From assembly GCA_036274895.1 (NCBI GenBank), contig DASUEU010000008.1, positions 124,001 to 188,000 on the forward strand: a stretch of DNA of 64,000 nt. Direction: 5' to 3'. A program made the position numbers and the translations under genes. Below are positions 15,248 through 24,362 of this stretch, in pieces (the first letter of the stretch is position 1; every line of letters starts with the position of its first letter). The notes beneath the pieces are model-generated. The model did not search any database, was not told the origin of the DNA, and was given only the letters and a program-made list of their open reading frames with translations. The stretch is from CALMKX01 sp036274895. GTDB lineage: Bacteria; Acidobacteriota; Thermoanaerobaculia; Multivoradales; SZUA-115.

Positions 15248-16837
15248 TCAGACCGCCCGACGCCACTCGACGAGGGCTTCTGGCCCTCCTTGCGACGTCC
15301 ACGGCCCCAGCCGCCACAGGCGCAACCTCAGCTCAGCCTCTCCCAGAGGACGCCTCAGGGGTACGCGGAAACCGACCTGCTCGCCGGGCGGCACGTCCCG
15401 GGGCAGGCCCCGCCAGGGCCGGGGCGGGCCCCCTTCTCCTGCGCTGAAGACCACCTCCAGGGCCAGCCCACCGGGCCCCTTCTCGGCGGCCAGCCAGGTG
15501 ACCTGGCCGGCGTTGGTCAGCAGGATCTCGACCTCGCGCCGCTCCCCTTCCGCCCAGGGCCGGTCTGCACCGGCGACCTCCAGGCCCGCCTGCACCTCCC
15601 CGGGCGCCACCAGGCTGGTGGCCGGACGCTCGCGGGGAGGCCGGGGGCCGGGGGGGGACAGCTCCCGCCACTCGAGGCAGGCTTCGACGATCTGCCGCGC
15701 CGACTCGGCGGGGTCGTGCTCCGAGCGCACGTGAGCGCGGGCCGCCCGGCCCATCGCGGCCAGGCGCTCGGGGCTCTCGAGCAGCTCGGCCAGAGCGGCA
15801 GCGAGAGACTCCGACTCCCCCTCCCCGAGGGGCACGCGCAGGGCCACGGCCTCCGGCAGGTCGCGGAATTGCCCGTAGTCCGACACGATCGCCGGCCGCC
15901 CGGCCGCCAGGACGCGCAGCAGGGAGGCCGAGGTCTCGCCCGCCGTCGGATACCGCAGGTTGAGGCAGACGTCCACGGCCGACACCGCCGCCTCGAAGTC
16001 CGCCCAGGGCACGTAGCCCATCACGTGGACCCGCTCCGCGACGCCGGCCCGGGCCGCCTCGCCGGCCAGGTCGAGCGCCGGCGAGGCCTCACCGACCACC
16101 ACCAGATGAGCGGCAGCGAGGCGAGGGTCGCTCAGAGCCGCCACCACGGCCGCCGTGCGCTTGATCGGCGTCTGGAAGCCGAAGGAGCCCAGCAGCGGCA
16201 CGGACTCCGGGATGCTCAGCCGCCGGCGCAGAGCCAGGCCCGCGGCCGGGTCCGCTGCCGCCGGCAGGGGGATGCCCATGGGGATCGCCCTCACCCGCAC
16301 CTCGGGATTCTCCTCGGCCACCCGCTCGGCCGCCCACCGGCTGTGCACCAGAACCCCACGCTGAGCGAGCAGCAGACTCCGGTGCACCGGCAGGCTGAAC
16401 AGGGAGGCCTGGCTCTCCAGGCTGAAACGCCGCGGCAAGGCCGTGGCCGCTCCCACCCAGCCGTGATCCACCTCGAGCTGCCGGCGGTAGGCATGGAAGT
16501 CGGCCCGGCCCAGGGTCAGATGCCCCGCCAGATGGTGCAGCAGCCAGTCGTGCAGGGTGAGCACCCCCGGCCTCTCCCGCGCCAGCCGCCAGATCTCGGC
16601 GTGGTAGGGGTTGTTGCCCATCTGGTAGAGGGGCAGGCGCCCGGTCTGCCCCACCGTTTCGGCAGGCTCCGGGTGATAGCGGGCCTGGACCGCCTCCGCG
16701 ACCGGCTGCCCCGCCAGGGCCAGCACCCGCACGTCGGCCAGCTCGCAGAGGTGCGGCAGCAGATCGATGCTGTAATCCGCGATGCCGGAGGCGACCGGCG
16801 GCAGGGGGGAGACGTAGTCGAGGCCGAGGGTCACCAC
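15248..16837 (-). CDS. Family 4 (GT-B) glycosyltransferase with C-terminal beta-sandwich domain
   Basis: A 529-residue GT4-type retaining glycosyltransferase. The N-terminal Rossmann domain begins with PLPPVASGIADYS, and the C-terminal donor-binding domain contains the GSFGFQTPIKR turn and GETSASLLRVLAAGRPAIVSD, the E-x7-E-like nucleotide-sugar motif. After about residue 415 there is a beta-rich appendage of about 110 residues (GERREVEILLTNAGQVTWL) resembling CARDB/NEW3-like modules, unusual for this family. GTG 16837 is 5 bases after prfB, so it is probably translated from the same message. Substrates are unknown and no polysaccharide cluster is adjacent. Confidence 0.75.
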   Translation of the reverse strand: MVTLGLDYVSPLPPVASGIADYSIDLLPHLCELADVRVLALAGQPVAEAVQARYHPEPAETVGQTGRLPLYQMGNNPYHAEIWRLARERPGVLTLHDWLLHHLAGHLTLGRADFHAYRRQLEVDHGWVGAATALPRRFSLESQASLFSLPVHRSLLLAQRGVLVHSRWAAERVAEENPEVRVRAIPMGIPLPAAADPAAGLALRRRLSIPESVPLLGSFGFQTPIKRTAAVVAALSDPRLAAAHLVVVGEASPALDLAGEAARAGVAERVHVMGYVPWADFEAAVSAVDVCLNLRYPTAGETSASLLRVLAAGRPAIVSDYGQFRDLPEAVALRVPLGEGESESLAAALAELLESPERLAAMGRAARAHVRSEHDPAESARQIVEACLEWRELSPPGPRPPRERPATSLVAPGEVQAGLEVAGADRPWAEGERREVEILLTNAGQVTWLAAEKGPGGLALEVVFSAGEGGPPRPWRGLPRDVPPGEQVGFRVPLRRPLGEAELRLRLWRLGPWTSQGGPEALVEWRRAV

Positions 16838-16842
16838 GGTGC

Positions 16843-17965
16843 CTAGTCGAGGTCGTCGCCGCGGTCGGTGCCCTCGGCGATCTTGCCCTGGAGCCAGGCC
16901 TCGATGAACGGGTCGATGTCGCCGTCGAGCACGCGATCCGCGTCCCCCATCGACTCCCCGGTGCGGTGGTCCTTGACCAGCCGGTAGGGATGGAGCACGT
17001 AGCTGCGGATCTGGCTGCCCCAGGCGTTGTCCTTCTTCAGTCCCTCGCGCTCGGCCTGCTCGGCGGCCCGCTTCTTCATCTCGAGATCGTAGAGGCGGGC
17101 CTTGAGTAGCTTCATGGCCGTGGAGCGGTTCTTGATCTGGCTGCGCTCGCTCTGGCAGGCCACCGCCAGCCCCGTCGGCAGGTGGGTCAGGCGCACCGCC
17201 GACTCGGTCTTGTTGACGTGCTGGCCGCCGGCCCCGGAGGAGCGGTAGGTGTCCACCCGCAGATCCTTGTCGTCGATGACGATCTGGATGTCGTCGTCGA
17301 TCTCCGGGTAGACGTCGACCGAGGCGAAGGAGGTGTGGCGGCGGCTCTGGGAGTCGAAGGGGCTGATGCGCACCAGGCGGTGCACGCCGATCTCCCCTTT
17401 GAGGTAGCCGTAGGCGTTCTCGCCCCGCACCGCGAGGGTGGCGCTCTTGATCCCCGCCCCCTCGCCGTCGAGACGGTCGAGCAGCTCGACCTCGTAGCCG
17501 TTGCGCTCGGACCAGCGCAGGTACATGCGCAGCAGCATCTCGGCCCAATCCTGGGACTCGGTGCCGCCGGCGCCGGGATGAATGGTCATGATGGCGTTCT
17601 TGGCGTCGTCCGGGCCCGAGAGCTTGAGGTCCAGCTCGAGCTTCTCGAGATCGGCACCGAGGCGGTCGAGGTAGGCCGGCAGCTCGGGGTCGGCCTCGCC
17701 CTCGCTGATGAGCTCCTGCCAGGCTTCGAGGTCGCCGGCCTCCCGGGCCAGGCGGACGAGGGTCTCGTTCTTGCGCTCGAGGACGCGCCGCCGCCTCAGC
17801 ACCTCGGCGTTCTTGGCGGGGTCATCCCAGAAGCCGGGAGCGGCCATCTCGGCGTCGATCGCCGCCAGCTCGTCCCGGGTGTTGCTCGACTCAAAGATAC
17901 CCCCGGAGGCCGGAGAGCTGTTCGGAGAGGGCGTTGATCCTCTGGGAGAGATCGGGAGCGTTCAT
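16843..17965 (-). CDS. prfB: Peptide chain release factor 2, expressed by programmed +1 frameshift
   Basis: Release factor 2 terminates translation at UAA and UGA. Frame 0 starts at ATG 17965 and reads 24 codons (MNAPDLSQRINALSEQLSGL, then RGYL) to an in-frame UGA at 17893-17891; a +1 shift continues into ESSNTRDELAAIDAE and then the 334-residue body, giving 373 residues. The body has the SPF stop-codon-recognition tripeptide (VRISPFDSQ) and the catalytic GGQ loop (GAGGQHVNKTES). The shift is the known autoregulatory switch: low RF2 favours frameshifting. The ATG overlaps the lnt stop (ATGA), so translation is coupled to lnt. Confidence 0.93.
17891..17905 (-). promoter_or_regulatory. prfB +1 frameshift (recoding) site
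   Basis: On the minus strand the sequence is CGG-GGG-TAT-CTT-TGA: a G-rich Shine-Dalgarno-like stretch, three bases' spacing, the slippery CUU and the UGA stop. This matches the conserved RF2 frameshift cassette. The base after UGA is G rather than the usual C, so the first +1-frame codon is GAG instead of GAC. Confidence 0.9.
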
Positions 17966-19473
17966 CGTTTCCTTTCACGGAGTACAAAAAAGAGAGCGGT
18001 GACCGCCATGATCAGCGGCACGGCCCAAGGCCGGCGTGAGTAGGGCGACCGTTCCTCACGGCCCAGCACCGAAGCCCTGATGATACCTTCCTCGCCCACT
18101 CCCAGCTGCTGCTCGACCTCGCCCCGCGGGCCGATCACCGCCGAGACGCCGGTAATCGCCGCTCGCACCAGGGTGCGCCGGTTCTCGGCGGCCCGGAAGC
18201 GGGCGGCCGCCAAGTGCTGCCAGGGCGCGGCGGTGTCGCCGTACCAGGCGTCGTTGGTCACCGTGAGGAGGATCGAGGCCCCGTGCTCCACCAGCTGTGC
18301 GACCTCGCTCGGGAAGATCACCTCGAAGCAGATGGCGAGGCCGATGCGCTGATCCTCCCAGGGCAGGAGGGAGATGCCTTGCGCAGCCCGGAAGTCCCCG
18401 GCGTTGCGGGCGATCCGGCTGATGAAGGGGAACAGGCGGGCGAGGGGTACGTATTCGCCGAACGGCACCAGATGCCGCTTGTCCGCCCGCACCGGCTCCT
18501 GCCCGGAGGCGACCAGGAAACCCGAGTTGTACCAGGCGCCGGGCTCGACCTCGTGGCTGGAGTTGAGCAGCACCGGGCAGCCCCGAGCCGCGAGCGACTC
18601 CACCTGGCTGCGGAAGCCCCCGTCACCGGTCAGCGAGAAGGGCCAACCGGCGCTCTCCGGCCAGACCACCAGGGCCCCCGCCTGGTCGCAGGCCTGGTAG
18701 GAGAGATCGAAGACCTTGCGCAGGTTCTCGGCGATCTTCTGATCGTCCCAGGTGACCAGGTTCTGGATGTTGGGCTGGAGCAGGCGAACCGGCATGGGCA
18801 AGCCGGGAGCGGAGAGCGGCGAGGAAGGTAGCGAGAACCGTCCGGCCAGGCTCAGGACCAGCAGGCAGCCGGCGGCGGCCAGGGCCAGCTCTCGCCAACG
18901 GCCGAGCCAAAGAGCCCGGGCCGTGCCGAGGTTCGCCACCACCACCAGGGCCGAGACGCCCCAGACGCCCACCCAGGCCGCCAGCGGCAGGGCACCCGGC
19001 ACCGCGAGGAAGGCGTGGCCGATGGGGTTCCACGGAAAGCCGGTCAAGGCCACGGCGCGGAGCACCTCGAGGCTGACCCACAAGGCCGGCAAGCCCAACC
19101 AGGCCGCGGCGCCACCACGGCGCCAGAGAGGGGCGCCGAGGCGGGCGAACAGCCCCGAGTAGAGGGCGAGGTAGGCCGCGAGGGCGAGAAAGAGCAGGCC
19201 CCCAAGCCAGCCTTCCATCTGGCCGTAGGTGACCACGGTGGGCACGATCCACGGGATCGCCGTGAGCCAGAAGGCGACGCCGTGGACGAAGCCCAGCCAG
19301 CCCGGTCGCGCTGCGCCCAGGCACAGGAGCAGGGGTGCGAAGGCGAACCAGGGCTGCAACGGGTGCTCCGCCTGGCCGAAGAGCAGGGCCCACCAGACGC
19401 CGCCCGTGGCGGCGAGCACGAAGGTCCAGGGAGACCGGGCGAGGCGGGCTCGCCCTTGGTCGAGGAGGCGCAT
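17962..19473 (-). CDS. lnt: Apolipoprotein N-acyltransferase
   Basis: A 503-residue inner-membrane enzyme that adds the third acyl chain to the N-terminal cysteine of lipoproteins. About seven hydrophobic segments fill residues 15-210, followed by a periplasmic nitrilase-like domain with the catalytic triad in WPESAGWPF (Glu), KRHLVPFGEYVP (Lys) and GLAICFEVIFP (Cys), then a last transmembrane helix near the C-terminus. ATG 19473 was chosen over a longer open frame because hydrophobic segment 1 begins shortly after. No clear ribosome-binding site is seen. The stop overlaps the prfB start; the SPOR gene is 20 bases upstream. Confidence 0.92.
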   Translation of the reverse strand: MRLLDQGRARLARSPWTFVLAATGGVWWALLFGQAEHPLQPWFAFAPLLLCLGAARPGWLGFVHGVAFWLTAIPWIVPTVVTYGQMEGWLGGLLFLALAAYLALYSGLFARLGAPLWRRGGAAAWLGLPALWVSLEVLRAVALTGFPWNPIGHAFLAVPGALPLAAWVGVWGVSALVVVANLGTARALWLGRWRELALAAAGCLLVLSLAGRFSLPSSPLSAPGLPMPVRLLQPNIQNLVTWDDQKIAENLRKVFDLSYQACDQAGALVVWPESAGWPFSLTGDGGFRSQVESLAARGCPVLLNSSHEVEPGAWYNSGFLVASGQEPVRADKRHLVPFGEYVPLARLFPFISRIARNAGDFRAAQGISLLPWEDQRIGLAICFEVIFPSEVAQLVEHGASILLTVTNDAWYGDTAAPWQHLAAARFRAAENRRTLVRAAITGVSAVIGPRGEVEQQLGVGEEGIIRASVLGREERSPYSRRPWAVPLIMAVTALFFVLRERKR

Positions 19474-19493
19474 GGCGAGGGCGGGTGGGGGGC

Positions 19494-20372
19494 TCAGGGG
19501 GTCTCGGTGGTCACCCAGGTGTCGAGCTGGAGCTTGGCGCGGACCTCGGCCGCGATGCCGTCGGCCCGCTGCTTCTCGCGGTAGGGGCCCACCCGGACCC
19601 GGACGAGCTCGACCCCGTTCTGCGAGAACGACGACAGGGAGGCCGGGTAGCCGTTGGCTCGTAGCCTCTCGAGCAGCTGTTGGGCTCGGGTACGGTCCCG
19701 GGTCACCAGGACCTGGATGGCGAAGGCCGGCTTGGCGGGGGCGACGGCCGGAGCGGGCTTGGTGGGCGCGGGAGCCGCAGCCGGCGCCGGCTCGGCGGGT
19801 GTCACTTTGGTGGGCGAGGCCGGGGCCCCCGTGGCGCTGGCGAACTCCTGCTCGAGCCGCTCCGCTTCCCGTGCGGCATCGAGGCGCTGCTTCCATCGCG
19901 GCACGCCGGTGGGGTCCGCCGGCCCGGGAGTGGGAGCGGTCGTGGCCGGTGGCGGCGGGACCGGGGCGTCGGTGCGGTCCGGAACCGGCTCGTCCCCGAG
20001 AGGGCTCGCCGCCTCGCCCGCGCCCGGTCCCTGCCCGGTGTCAGCCGCCGCGCCGACCTCCTCGGCCAGCGTGGTGTCGGCGGTCGGCTCGGACGGGGGC
20101 GATGCCGCGGAGGTCTCGATCTTGGGCAAACCCTCTTCGCCGGGAGTGACCACGCGGGGCGCTGGCGGCTCCTGGCGCTCTACCGCTGGCGGGCTCGCCG
20201 GGGAAAGGTGCAGGAGCTGCTGCTCGGAGGCGCCGGCCTGTCCGGCCCGCCCGACCCACAGCCCGCCGAAGAAGGCCGCGAACAGGCAGGCGAAGAGCAC
20301 CAGCAGGGCGCCCGCCACCTGCTTGCTGGTCAGAGCGACCTCGTAGTAGCTGGGCTCCCTGCTCTCGTGCAC
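19494..20372 (-). CDS. SPOR-domain inner-membrane protein
   Basis: A 292-residue bitopic protein: short cytoplasmic N-terminus, one transmembrane helix (about residues 20-42), a long Pro/Ala/Glu-rich periplasmic linker (45-215), and a C-terminal SPOR domain (about 220-290; AIQVLVTRDRTRAQQLLERL). SPOR domains bind glycan strands denuded of peptides, often at the division septum, as in FtsN and DamX. GTG 20372 is 6 bases after the slipin stop. Placement between slipin and lnt suggests an envelope-related transcript. Specific role is not known. Confidence 0.8.
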   Translation of the reverse strand: MHESREPSYYEVALTSKQVAGALLVLFACLFAAFFGGLWVGRAGQAGASEQQLLHLSPASPPAVERQEPPAPRVVTPGEEGLPKIETSAASPPSEPTADTTLAEEVGAAADTGQGPGAGEAASPLGDEPVPDRTDAPVPPPPATTAPTPGPADPTGVPRWKQRLDAAREAERLEQEFASATGAPASPTKVTPAEPAPAAAPAPTKPAPAVAPAKPAFAIQVLVTRDRTRAQQLLERLRANGYPASLSSFSQNGVELVRVRVGPYREKQRADGIAAEVRAKLQLDTWVTTETP

Positions 20373-20378
20373 GCGGAA

Positions 20379-21152
20379 TCAGCTCGACTTCTTCTCCGGG
20401 CTGAGGAAGGCCCGGAAGAGATCGATCGGAATCGGGAAGATGACCGTCGAGTTCTGCTCGGTCGACATCTCGGTCAGGGTCTGGAGGTAGCGCAACTGCA
20501 GCGTCACGGGATTCTGGCCGATCACGTTGGCGGCTTCCGCGAGCTGGCGGGAGGCCTGGAACTCGCCTTCGGCGTGGATGATCTTCGCACGCTTTTCGCG
20601 CTCGGCCTCGGCTTGGCGGGCCATGGCTCGCTGCATGTCCGCCGGCAGGTCGACGTGCTTGACCTCGACGTTGGCCACCTTGATACCCCACGGGTCGGTC
20701 TGGTGGTCGATGATCGTCTGTAGCTGATCGTTGAGCTTGTCGCGCTCGGAGAGTAGCTCGTCGAGCTCGGCCTGGCCGAGTACCGAGCGCAGGGTGGTCT
20801 GGGCGATCTGGCTGGTGGCGTAGAGGTAGTTCTCGACCGAGACCACGGCCTTGAGCGGCTCGAGCACCCGGAAGTAAACCACCGCGTTGACCTTGACCGA
20901 GACGTTGTCCTTGGTGATGACGTCCTGGGGCGGCACGTCGAGCACCAGGGTGCGCAGCGAGATGCGCACGATGCGGTCGATCGGCTTGAAGACCAGGATC
21001 ACCCCGGGACCCTTGGGCTCGGGCAGCAGCCGGCCGAGACGGAACACCACCGCCCGCTCGTACTCGGGGATGATCTTGATCGAGGACAGCAGGTAGATGA
21101 TCAGAAAGGCCAGGGCGGGAAGCAGCAGCGACGGCAGGCTCAAGGGGCTCAT
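20379..21152 (-). CDS. Slipin (stomatin/SPFH-family) membrane protein
   Basis: A 257-residue SPFH protein: N-terminal hydrophobic hairpin (residues 5-24) followed by the prohibitin-homology domain (IIPEYERAVVFRLGRL to about 190) and a short helical oligomerisation tail ending before residue 257. It scaffolds ordered membrane microdomains. It lies 9 bases downstream of nfeD, the classic NfeD-stomatin partnership, in which the NfeD protease can cut the stomatin C-terminus. GAGGAGAAGAG precedes the ATG. Confidence 0.9.
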   Translation of the reverse strand: MSPLSLPSLLLPALAFLIIYLLSSIKIIPEYERAVVFRLGRLLPEPKGPGVILVFKPIDRIVRISLRTLVLDVPPQDVITKDNVSVKVNAVVYFRVLEPLKAVVSVENYLYATSQIAQTTLRSVLGQAELDELLSERDKLNDQLQTIIDHQTDPWGIKVANVEVKHVDLPADMQRAMARQAEAEREKRAKIIHAEGEFQASRQLAEAANVIGQNPVTLQLRYLQTLTEMSTEQNSTVIFPIPIDLFRAFLSPEKKSS

Positions 21153-21161
21153 CTCTTCTCC

Positions 21162-22472
21162 TCAGAAAGTGCTCGCGGTGGTCCGGCGGACTCGGAGCTT
21201 CAGGTCCCGCACGTCGACGACCTCCACGGATTCTCCCTCGCCTACGGGGTCTTCCGCCTCAGCATTCCAGATTTCGCCCTGGATGAACACCTTGCCCCGG
21301 GGCGACAGGGCACCCCGGGCGGTACCGATCTGCCCGATCAGACCCTCTTTGCCGGTCGCCACCTGGCGGCGGTGGCTGGTGTAGACGGCAATCGAGAGCA
21401 CCGCCACGGAGGCGAGCACGATCAGCGACAGCGAGCCGATGGCCCAGCGCGAGACCTTGAGGGCCGGCTCCTCGGTCTCGATCAGCATCAGGCCGCCGAG
21501 CACCAGACAGACCACGCCCGCGACGGACAGCAGACCGAAGCTCGTGACCTTGATCTCGGCGATGAAGAACAACAAGGCGAGGGCGATCAAGGCCACTCCG
21601 GTGGCGTTGACCGGCATCACCGACAGGCCGTAGAACGCCAGCACCAGGAAGATCGCCCCGAGCACACCGGGCAGGATCGCCCCCGGGTTGTAGAGCTCCA
21701 CGACCAGGGCCGTGCCGCCCAGGGACAAGAGCAGGAAAGCGATGGTGGGGTTGACCAGGATCGAGAGGAGGCGCTCGAAAGTGGTCATGGGCACGCGATG
21801 GACGGGCGCTTCGCGAGTGGCCAGCACCCGAACCTCGCCCGGCCTCTTCTCGATGCGGCGGCCATCGAGGTCGCGCAGGAGGGCGTCGAAGTCGTCGGCC
21901 AGCAATTCGATCAGCTTGGCCTCCAGGGCCTCCTTGGCGGTGAAGGACCGGGCCTTGGAGATCGCCTCCTCGGCCAAGGTGGCGTTGCGGCCCCGGGCCT
22001 CGGCCAGGCCGCGGATCCGCGCCAGGCTGTCCTGCTCGATCTTCTTGCCCAGGGTCTCGGGCAAGTCCTGGCCCTCACTTCCCACCGCGGCGGCGGCTCC
22101 GGTGACGGTGTCCGGCGCCATCGCCGCCACGTCCGACGCCATCAGCAAGAAGAAGCCCGCCGAGGCCGCCTGCGCCCCCCGGGGAGAGACATAGACCACC
22201 ACGGGCGTTCGGGTCGCCAACATGTCGGTGGTGATCTCGTGCATCGAAGCGCCGAGCCCCCCCGGCGTGTCGAGCTCGATCACCACTGCCTCGGCGCCGG
22301 CGCGGTCGGCTTCCTCCAGGCGGCGCTCGAGGTAGTCGGCGGCCACCGGGTGCACGACGTCGCGCAGGGGCAGGTGCCAGACGGCCTTCTGTGGAGGAGA
22401 TTCCGCGGCGACCACCCCGAGGGCGGCCGAAAGGACGGCGAGGAGGAGGAACAGGCGCTTGCGGCGGGTCAT
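21162..22472 (-). CDS. nfeD: NfeD-family membrane serine protease
   Basis: A 436-residue protein with signal peptide, a ClpP-like serine protease domain (residues 40-215), four transmembrane segments (about 225-345) and a C-terminal OB-fold NfeD domain. The catalytic nucleophile motif appears as GAQAASAGFFLLMASD with Ser before AGFF; the general base Lys is expected near GKKIEQD, giving a Ser-Lys dyad as in archaeal 1510-N. It probably processes slipin encoded next to it. ATG 22472 gives the best signal peptide; upstream in-frame ATGs at 22517 and 22535 exist. Confidence 0.87.
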   Translation of the reverse strand: MTRRKRLFLLLAVLSAALGVVAAESPPQKAVWHLPLRDVVHPVAADYLERRLEEADRAGAEAVVIELDTPGGLGASMHEITTDMLATRTPVVVYVSPRGAQAASAGFFLLMASDVAAMAPDTVTGAAAAVGSEGQDLPETLGKKIEQDSLARIRGLAEARGRNATLAEEAISKARSFTAKEALEAKLIELLADDFDALLRDLDGRRIEKRPGEVRVLATREAPVHRVPMTTFERLLSILVNPTIAFLLLSLGGTALVVELYNPGAILPGVLGAIFLVLAFYGLSVMPVNATGVALIALALLFFIAEIKVTSFGLLSVAGVVCLVLGGLMLIETEEPALKVSRWAIGSLSLIVLASVAVLSIAVYTSHRRQVATGKEGLIGQIGTARGALSPRGKVFIQGEIWNAEAEDPVGEGESVEVVDVRDLKLRVRRTTASTF

Positions 22473-22534
22473 CGCTGCCTGCGCAGTATCAAGGGTGGGG
22501 CCCTTCAAGTCAATCATGATGGTGGAGGTACGCA

Positions 22535-22540
22535 TACACT
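22535..22540 (+). promoter_or_regulatory. Candidate -10 hexamer of a leaderless promoter
   Basis: TACACT ends 9 bases before ATG 22550, with C/T-rich sequence and no ribosome-binding site between. Confidence 0.4.
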
Positions 22541-22549
22541 TCCCCTTCC

Positions 22550-23371
22550 ATGCGCCTGCTCGCCATCAGTGACCTCCACCTGCGCTACGAGAGCAACCGC
22601 CAGGCTCTCTCCCGACTGCGAGCCCACCCGGACGACTGGCTGATCGTCGCCGGCGACATCGGCGAGAGCGAAGAGCTCCACCACTGGGCCCTCTCGCTGC
22701 TCTCGGGGCGCTTCGCGCGGGTGCTCTGGACTCCCGGCAACCACGACTTGTGGTCTCGACCCGGCCGCAGCGGGGAACCGGCCGGCGAGGTCAAGTACCA
22801 GCGCCTGGTGGCGATCTGCCGCCACTACGACGTCGTCACCCCCGAGGACCCCTACCCCCTGTGGACCGGCCCCGGCGGCCCGGCCGTGATCGCCCCAGTG
22901 TTCTGCCTTTACGACTACAGCTTCGGACCGGCCGGCCTCAGCCGCGACCAGATGCTCGCCTGGGCCGCGGCGGGCGACGTGGTGGCGGCGGACGAGGCCC
23001 TGCTCTCGCCGGACCCCCATCCCTCCCGCGATGCCTGGTGTGCCGCCCGCTGCGCCGCCACCGAGACCCGGCTCGCGGAAGCGGCTCGCCAGGGCCCGCT
23101 GGTGCTGGTGAATCACTTCCCCCTGCGCAAAGACCTGGTGCGCCTCAAACGGGTGCCGCGCTACGCTCCCTGGTGCGGCACGCGGCGCACCGAGCCCTGG
23201 GCGAAGCGCTTCGGCGTCAGGATCGGCGTCTACGGTCACCTGCACATCCGCGGCACCCACCTTCGGGAAGGCGTCCGCTACGAGGAGGTCTCCCTCGGTT
23301 ACCCCCGGGACTGGGATGGCGCGCTGGGCATCGAGCCCTATCTGCGCGAGATCCTCCCGGGTCCTGGATGA
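22550..23371 (+). CDS. Calcineurin-like metallophosphoesterase
   Basis: A 273-residue cytosolic phosphoesterase with the full dimetal motif set: D-x-H in ISDLHL (residues 6-11), GDIGE (about 37), GNHD (about 62), HFPLR and the terminal GHLH (about 225). Family members hydrolyse diverse phosphodiesters or nucleotides, so the substrate cannot be named. No neighbour suggests a pathway. The start is the first ATG, with a candidate -10 only 9 bases upstream. Confidence 0.85.
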   Translation: MRLLAISDLHLRYESNRQALSRLRAHPDDWLIVAGDIGESEELHHWALSLLSGRFARVLWTPGNHDLWSRPGRSGEPAGEVKYQRLVAICRHYDVVTPEDPYPLWTGPGGPAVIAPVFCLYDYSFGPAGLSRDQMLAWAAAGDVVAADEALLSPDPHPSRDAWCAARCAATETRLAEAARQGPLVLVNHFPLRKDLVRLKRVPRYAPWCGTRRTEPWAKRFGVRIGVYGHLHIRGTHLREGVRYEEVSLGYPRDWDGALGIEPYLREILPGPG

Positions 23372-23602
23372 CAGCTGCTGAGCCGACCTCGATGGCGGAA
23401 AACTGCCACGACACAAGGACTTGCGAACGTGCGGGCCTTCTCCGGTTGTTCCGACTCGTGCTAACCTAACCAACCAACCCCGGACAAAGAGCGAACCCGA
23501 TCGAGGCTGAAGTCATCGCTCAGTGCAGAGGAGGGGTTCCACGCGGCGCGCCCGCCCCGGGCGGTCGCCCTTCGATTGACTGGAGTAGGGAGGATTCCGA
23601 GC

Positions 23603-24340
23603 ATGAGAGCTCGCATCGACACTCTCTGGCTGGCCTGGCTGGCACTGATGCTGGGTAGCGCGCCCGCGGTGCTGGCGCAGAGCCAGACGCCCCCGTCCGG
23701 CGATGTCTACGCAGAGGACGTCTACGAGGAAGAGGATAGCTACGACGACAACCGCCAGGCCTTCGGTCTCGGACTCGGTATCGTGTTGCCCAACGAGGAC
23801 TTCGGCGGCGACGACGGCGAGATCTACCTCTCCGCCAACTACCGCTGGCGCCTGCTGGGCCGGGACAGGCGCCAGGAGCGTGGCGCCGACGACCGCGAAT
23901 ACAACGAGAAGTACAACCGCAGGCACTACCGCGGGCGCTACCCGGGGCGTGAGGGCGGAGAGTCGGGCGGCATCCGTGGCTACATCGAGCCGGAGATCAG
24001 CTACTGGAAGGAGAGCGACGAGGGCTCGAGTGCCGAGGACCTCCTGATCGGGGTCAACCTCGTCGGCGTGGTACCCACTCGGGCGGCGAACTTCTACCTC
24101 GGCGTGGGCTTCGGTCTGCACCTCTTCGACGGCGAGCTGACCATCCTCAACAACCAGGGCCAGGTTGCCAGCGTCCTCGATCTCAAGAACGAGCGCATCG
24201 GCGCCAACGTCCACGTCGGTGTCGAGCTGCACCTCTCCGAGTCGATCGGCATCTTCGGCAGCGGCCGTCTCGACATCCTCGAGGACGAGCCCTACGACCG
24301 CCAGACCAAGATCTGGGGCGGGCTGCGCTTCCACTTCTGA
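23603..24340 (+). CDS. Outer-membrane beta-barrel-like protein
   Basis: A 245-residue exported protein. A signal peptide (WLAWLALMLGSAPAVLAQS, cleavage after ALA near residue 26) precedes an acidic linker (VYAEDVYEEEDSYDD), and the rest alternates short amphipathic strands (FGLGLGIVLP, YLGVGFGLHLF, NVHVGVELHL) ending in the aromatic C-terminal strand GGLRFHF. This is the pattern of small eight-stranded OmpA/OmpW-like barrels. A charged loop of Arg/Tyr/Glu occupies residues 90-125. ATG 23603 follows GGGAGG. The 231 bases before it hold no other gene. Confidence 0.65.
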   Translation: MRARIDTLWLAWLALMLGSAPAVLAQSQTPPSGDVYAEDVYEEEDSYDDNRQAFGLGLGIVLPNEDFGGDDGEIYLSANYRWRLLGRDRRQERGADDREYNEKYNRRHYRGRYPGREGGESGGIRGYIEPEISYWKESDEGSSAEDLLIGVNLVGVVPTRAANFYLGVGFGLHLFDGELTILNNQGQVASVLDLKNERIGANVHVGVELHLSESIGIFGSGRLDILEDEPYDRQTKIWGGLRFHF

Positions 24341-24362
24341 TCCGGCGGACCTGCTCCCTCAC

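Noticed and set aside
16843..17847. prfB lacking its N-terminus (truncated gene)
   Set aside because: The missing part is in the other frame upstream, joined by the standard RF2 frameshift site.
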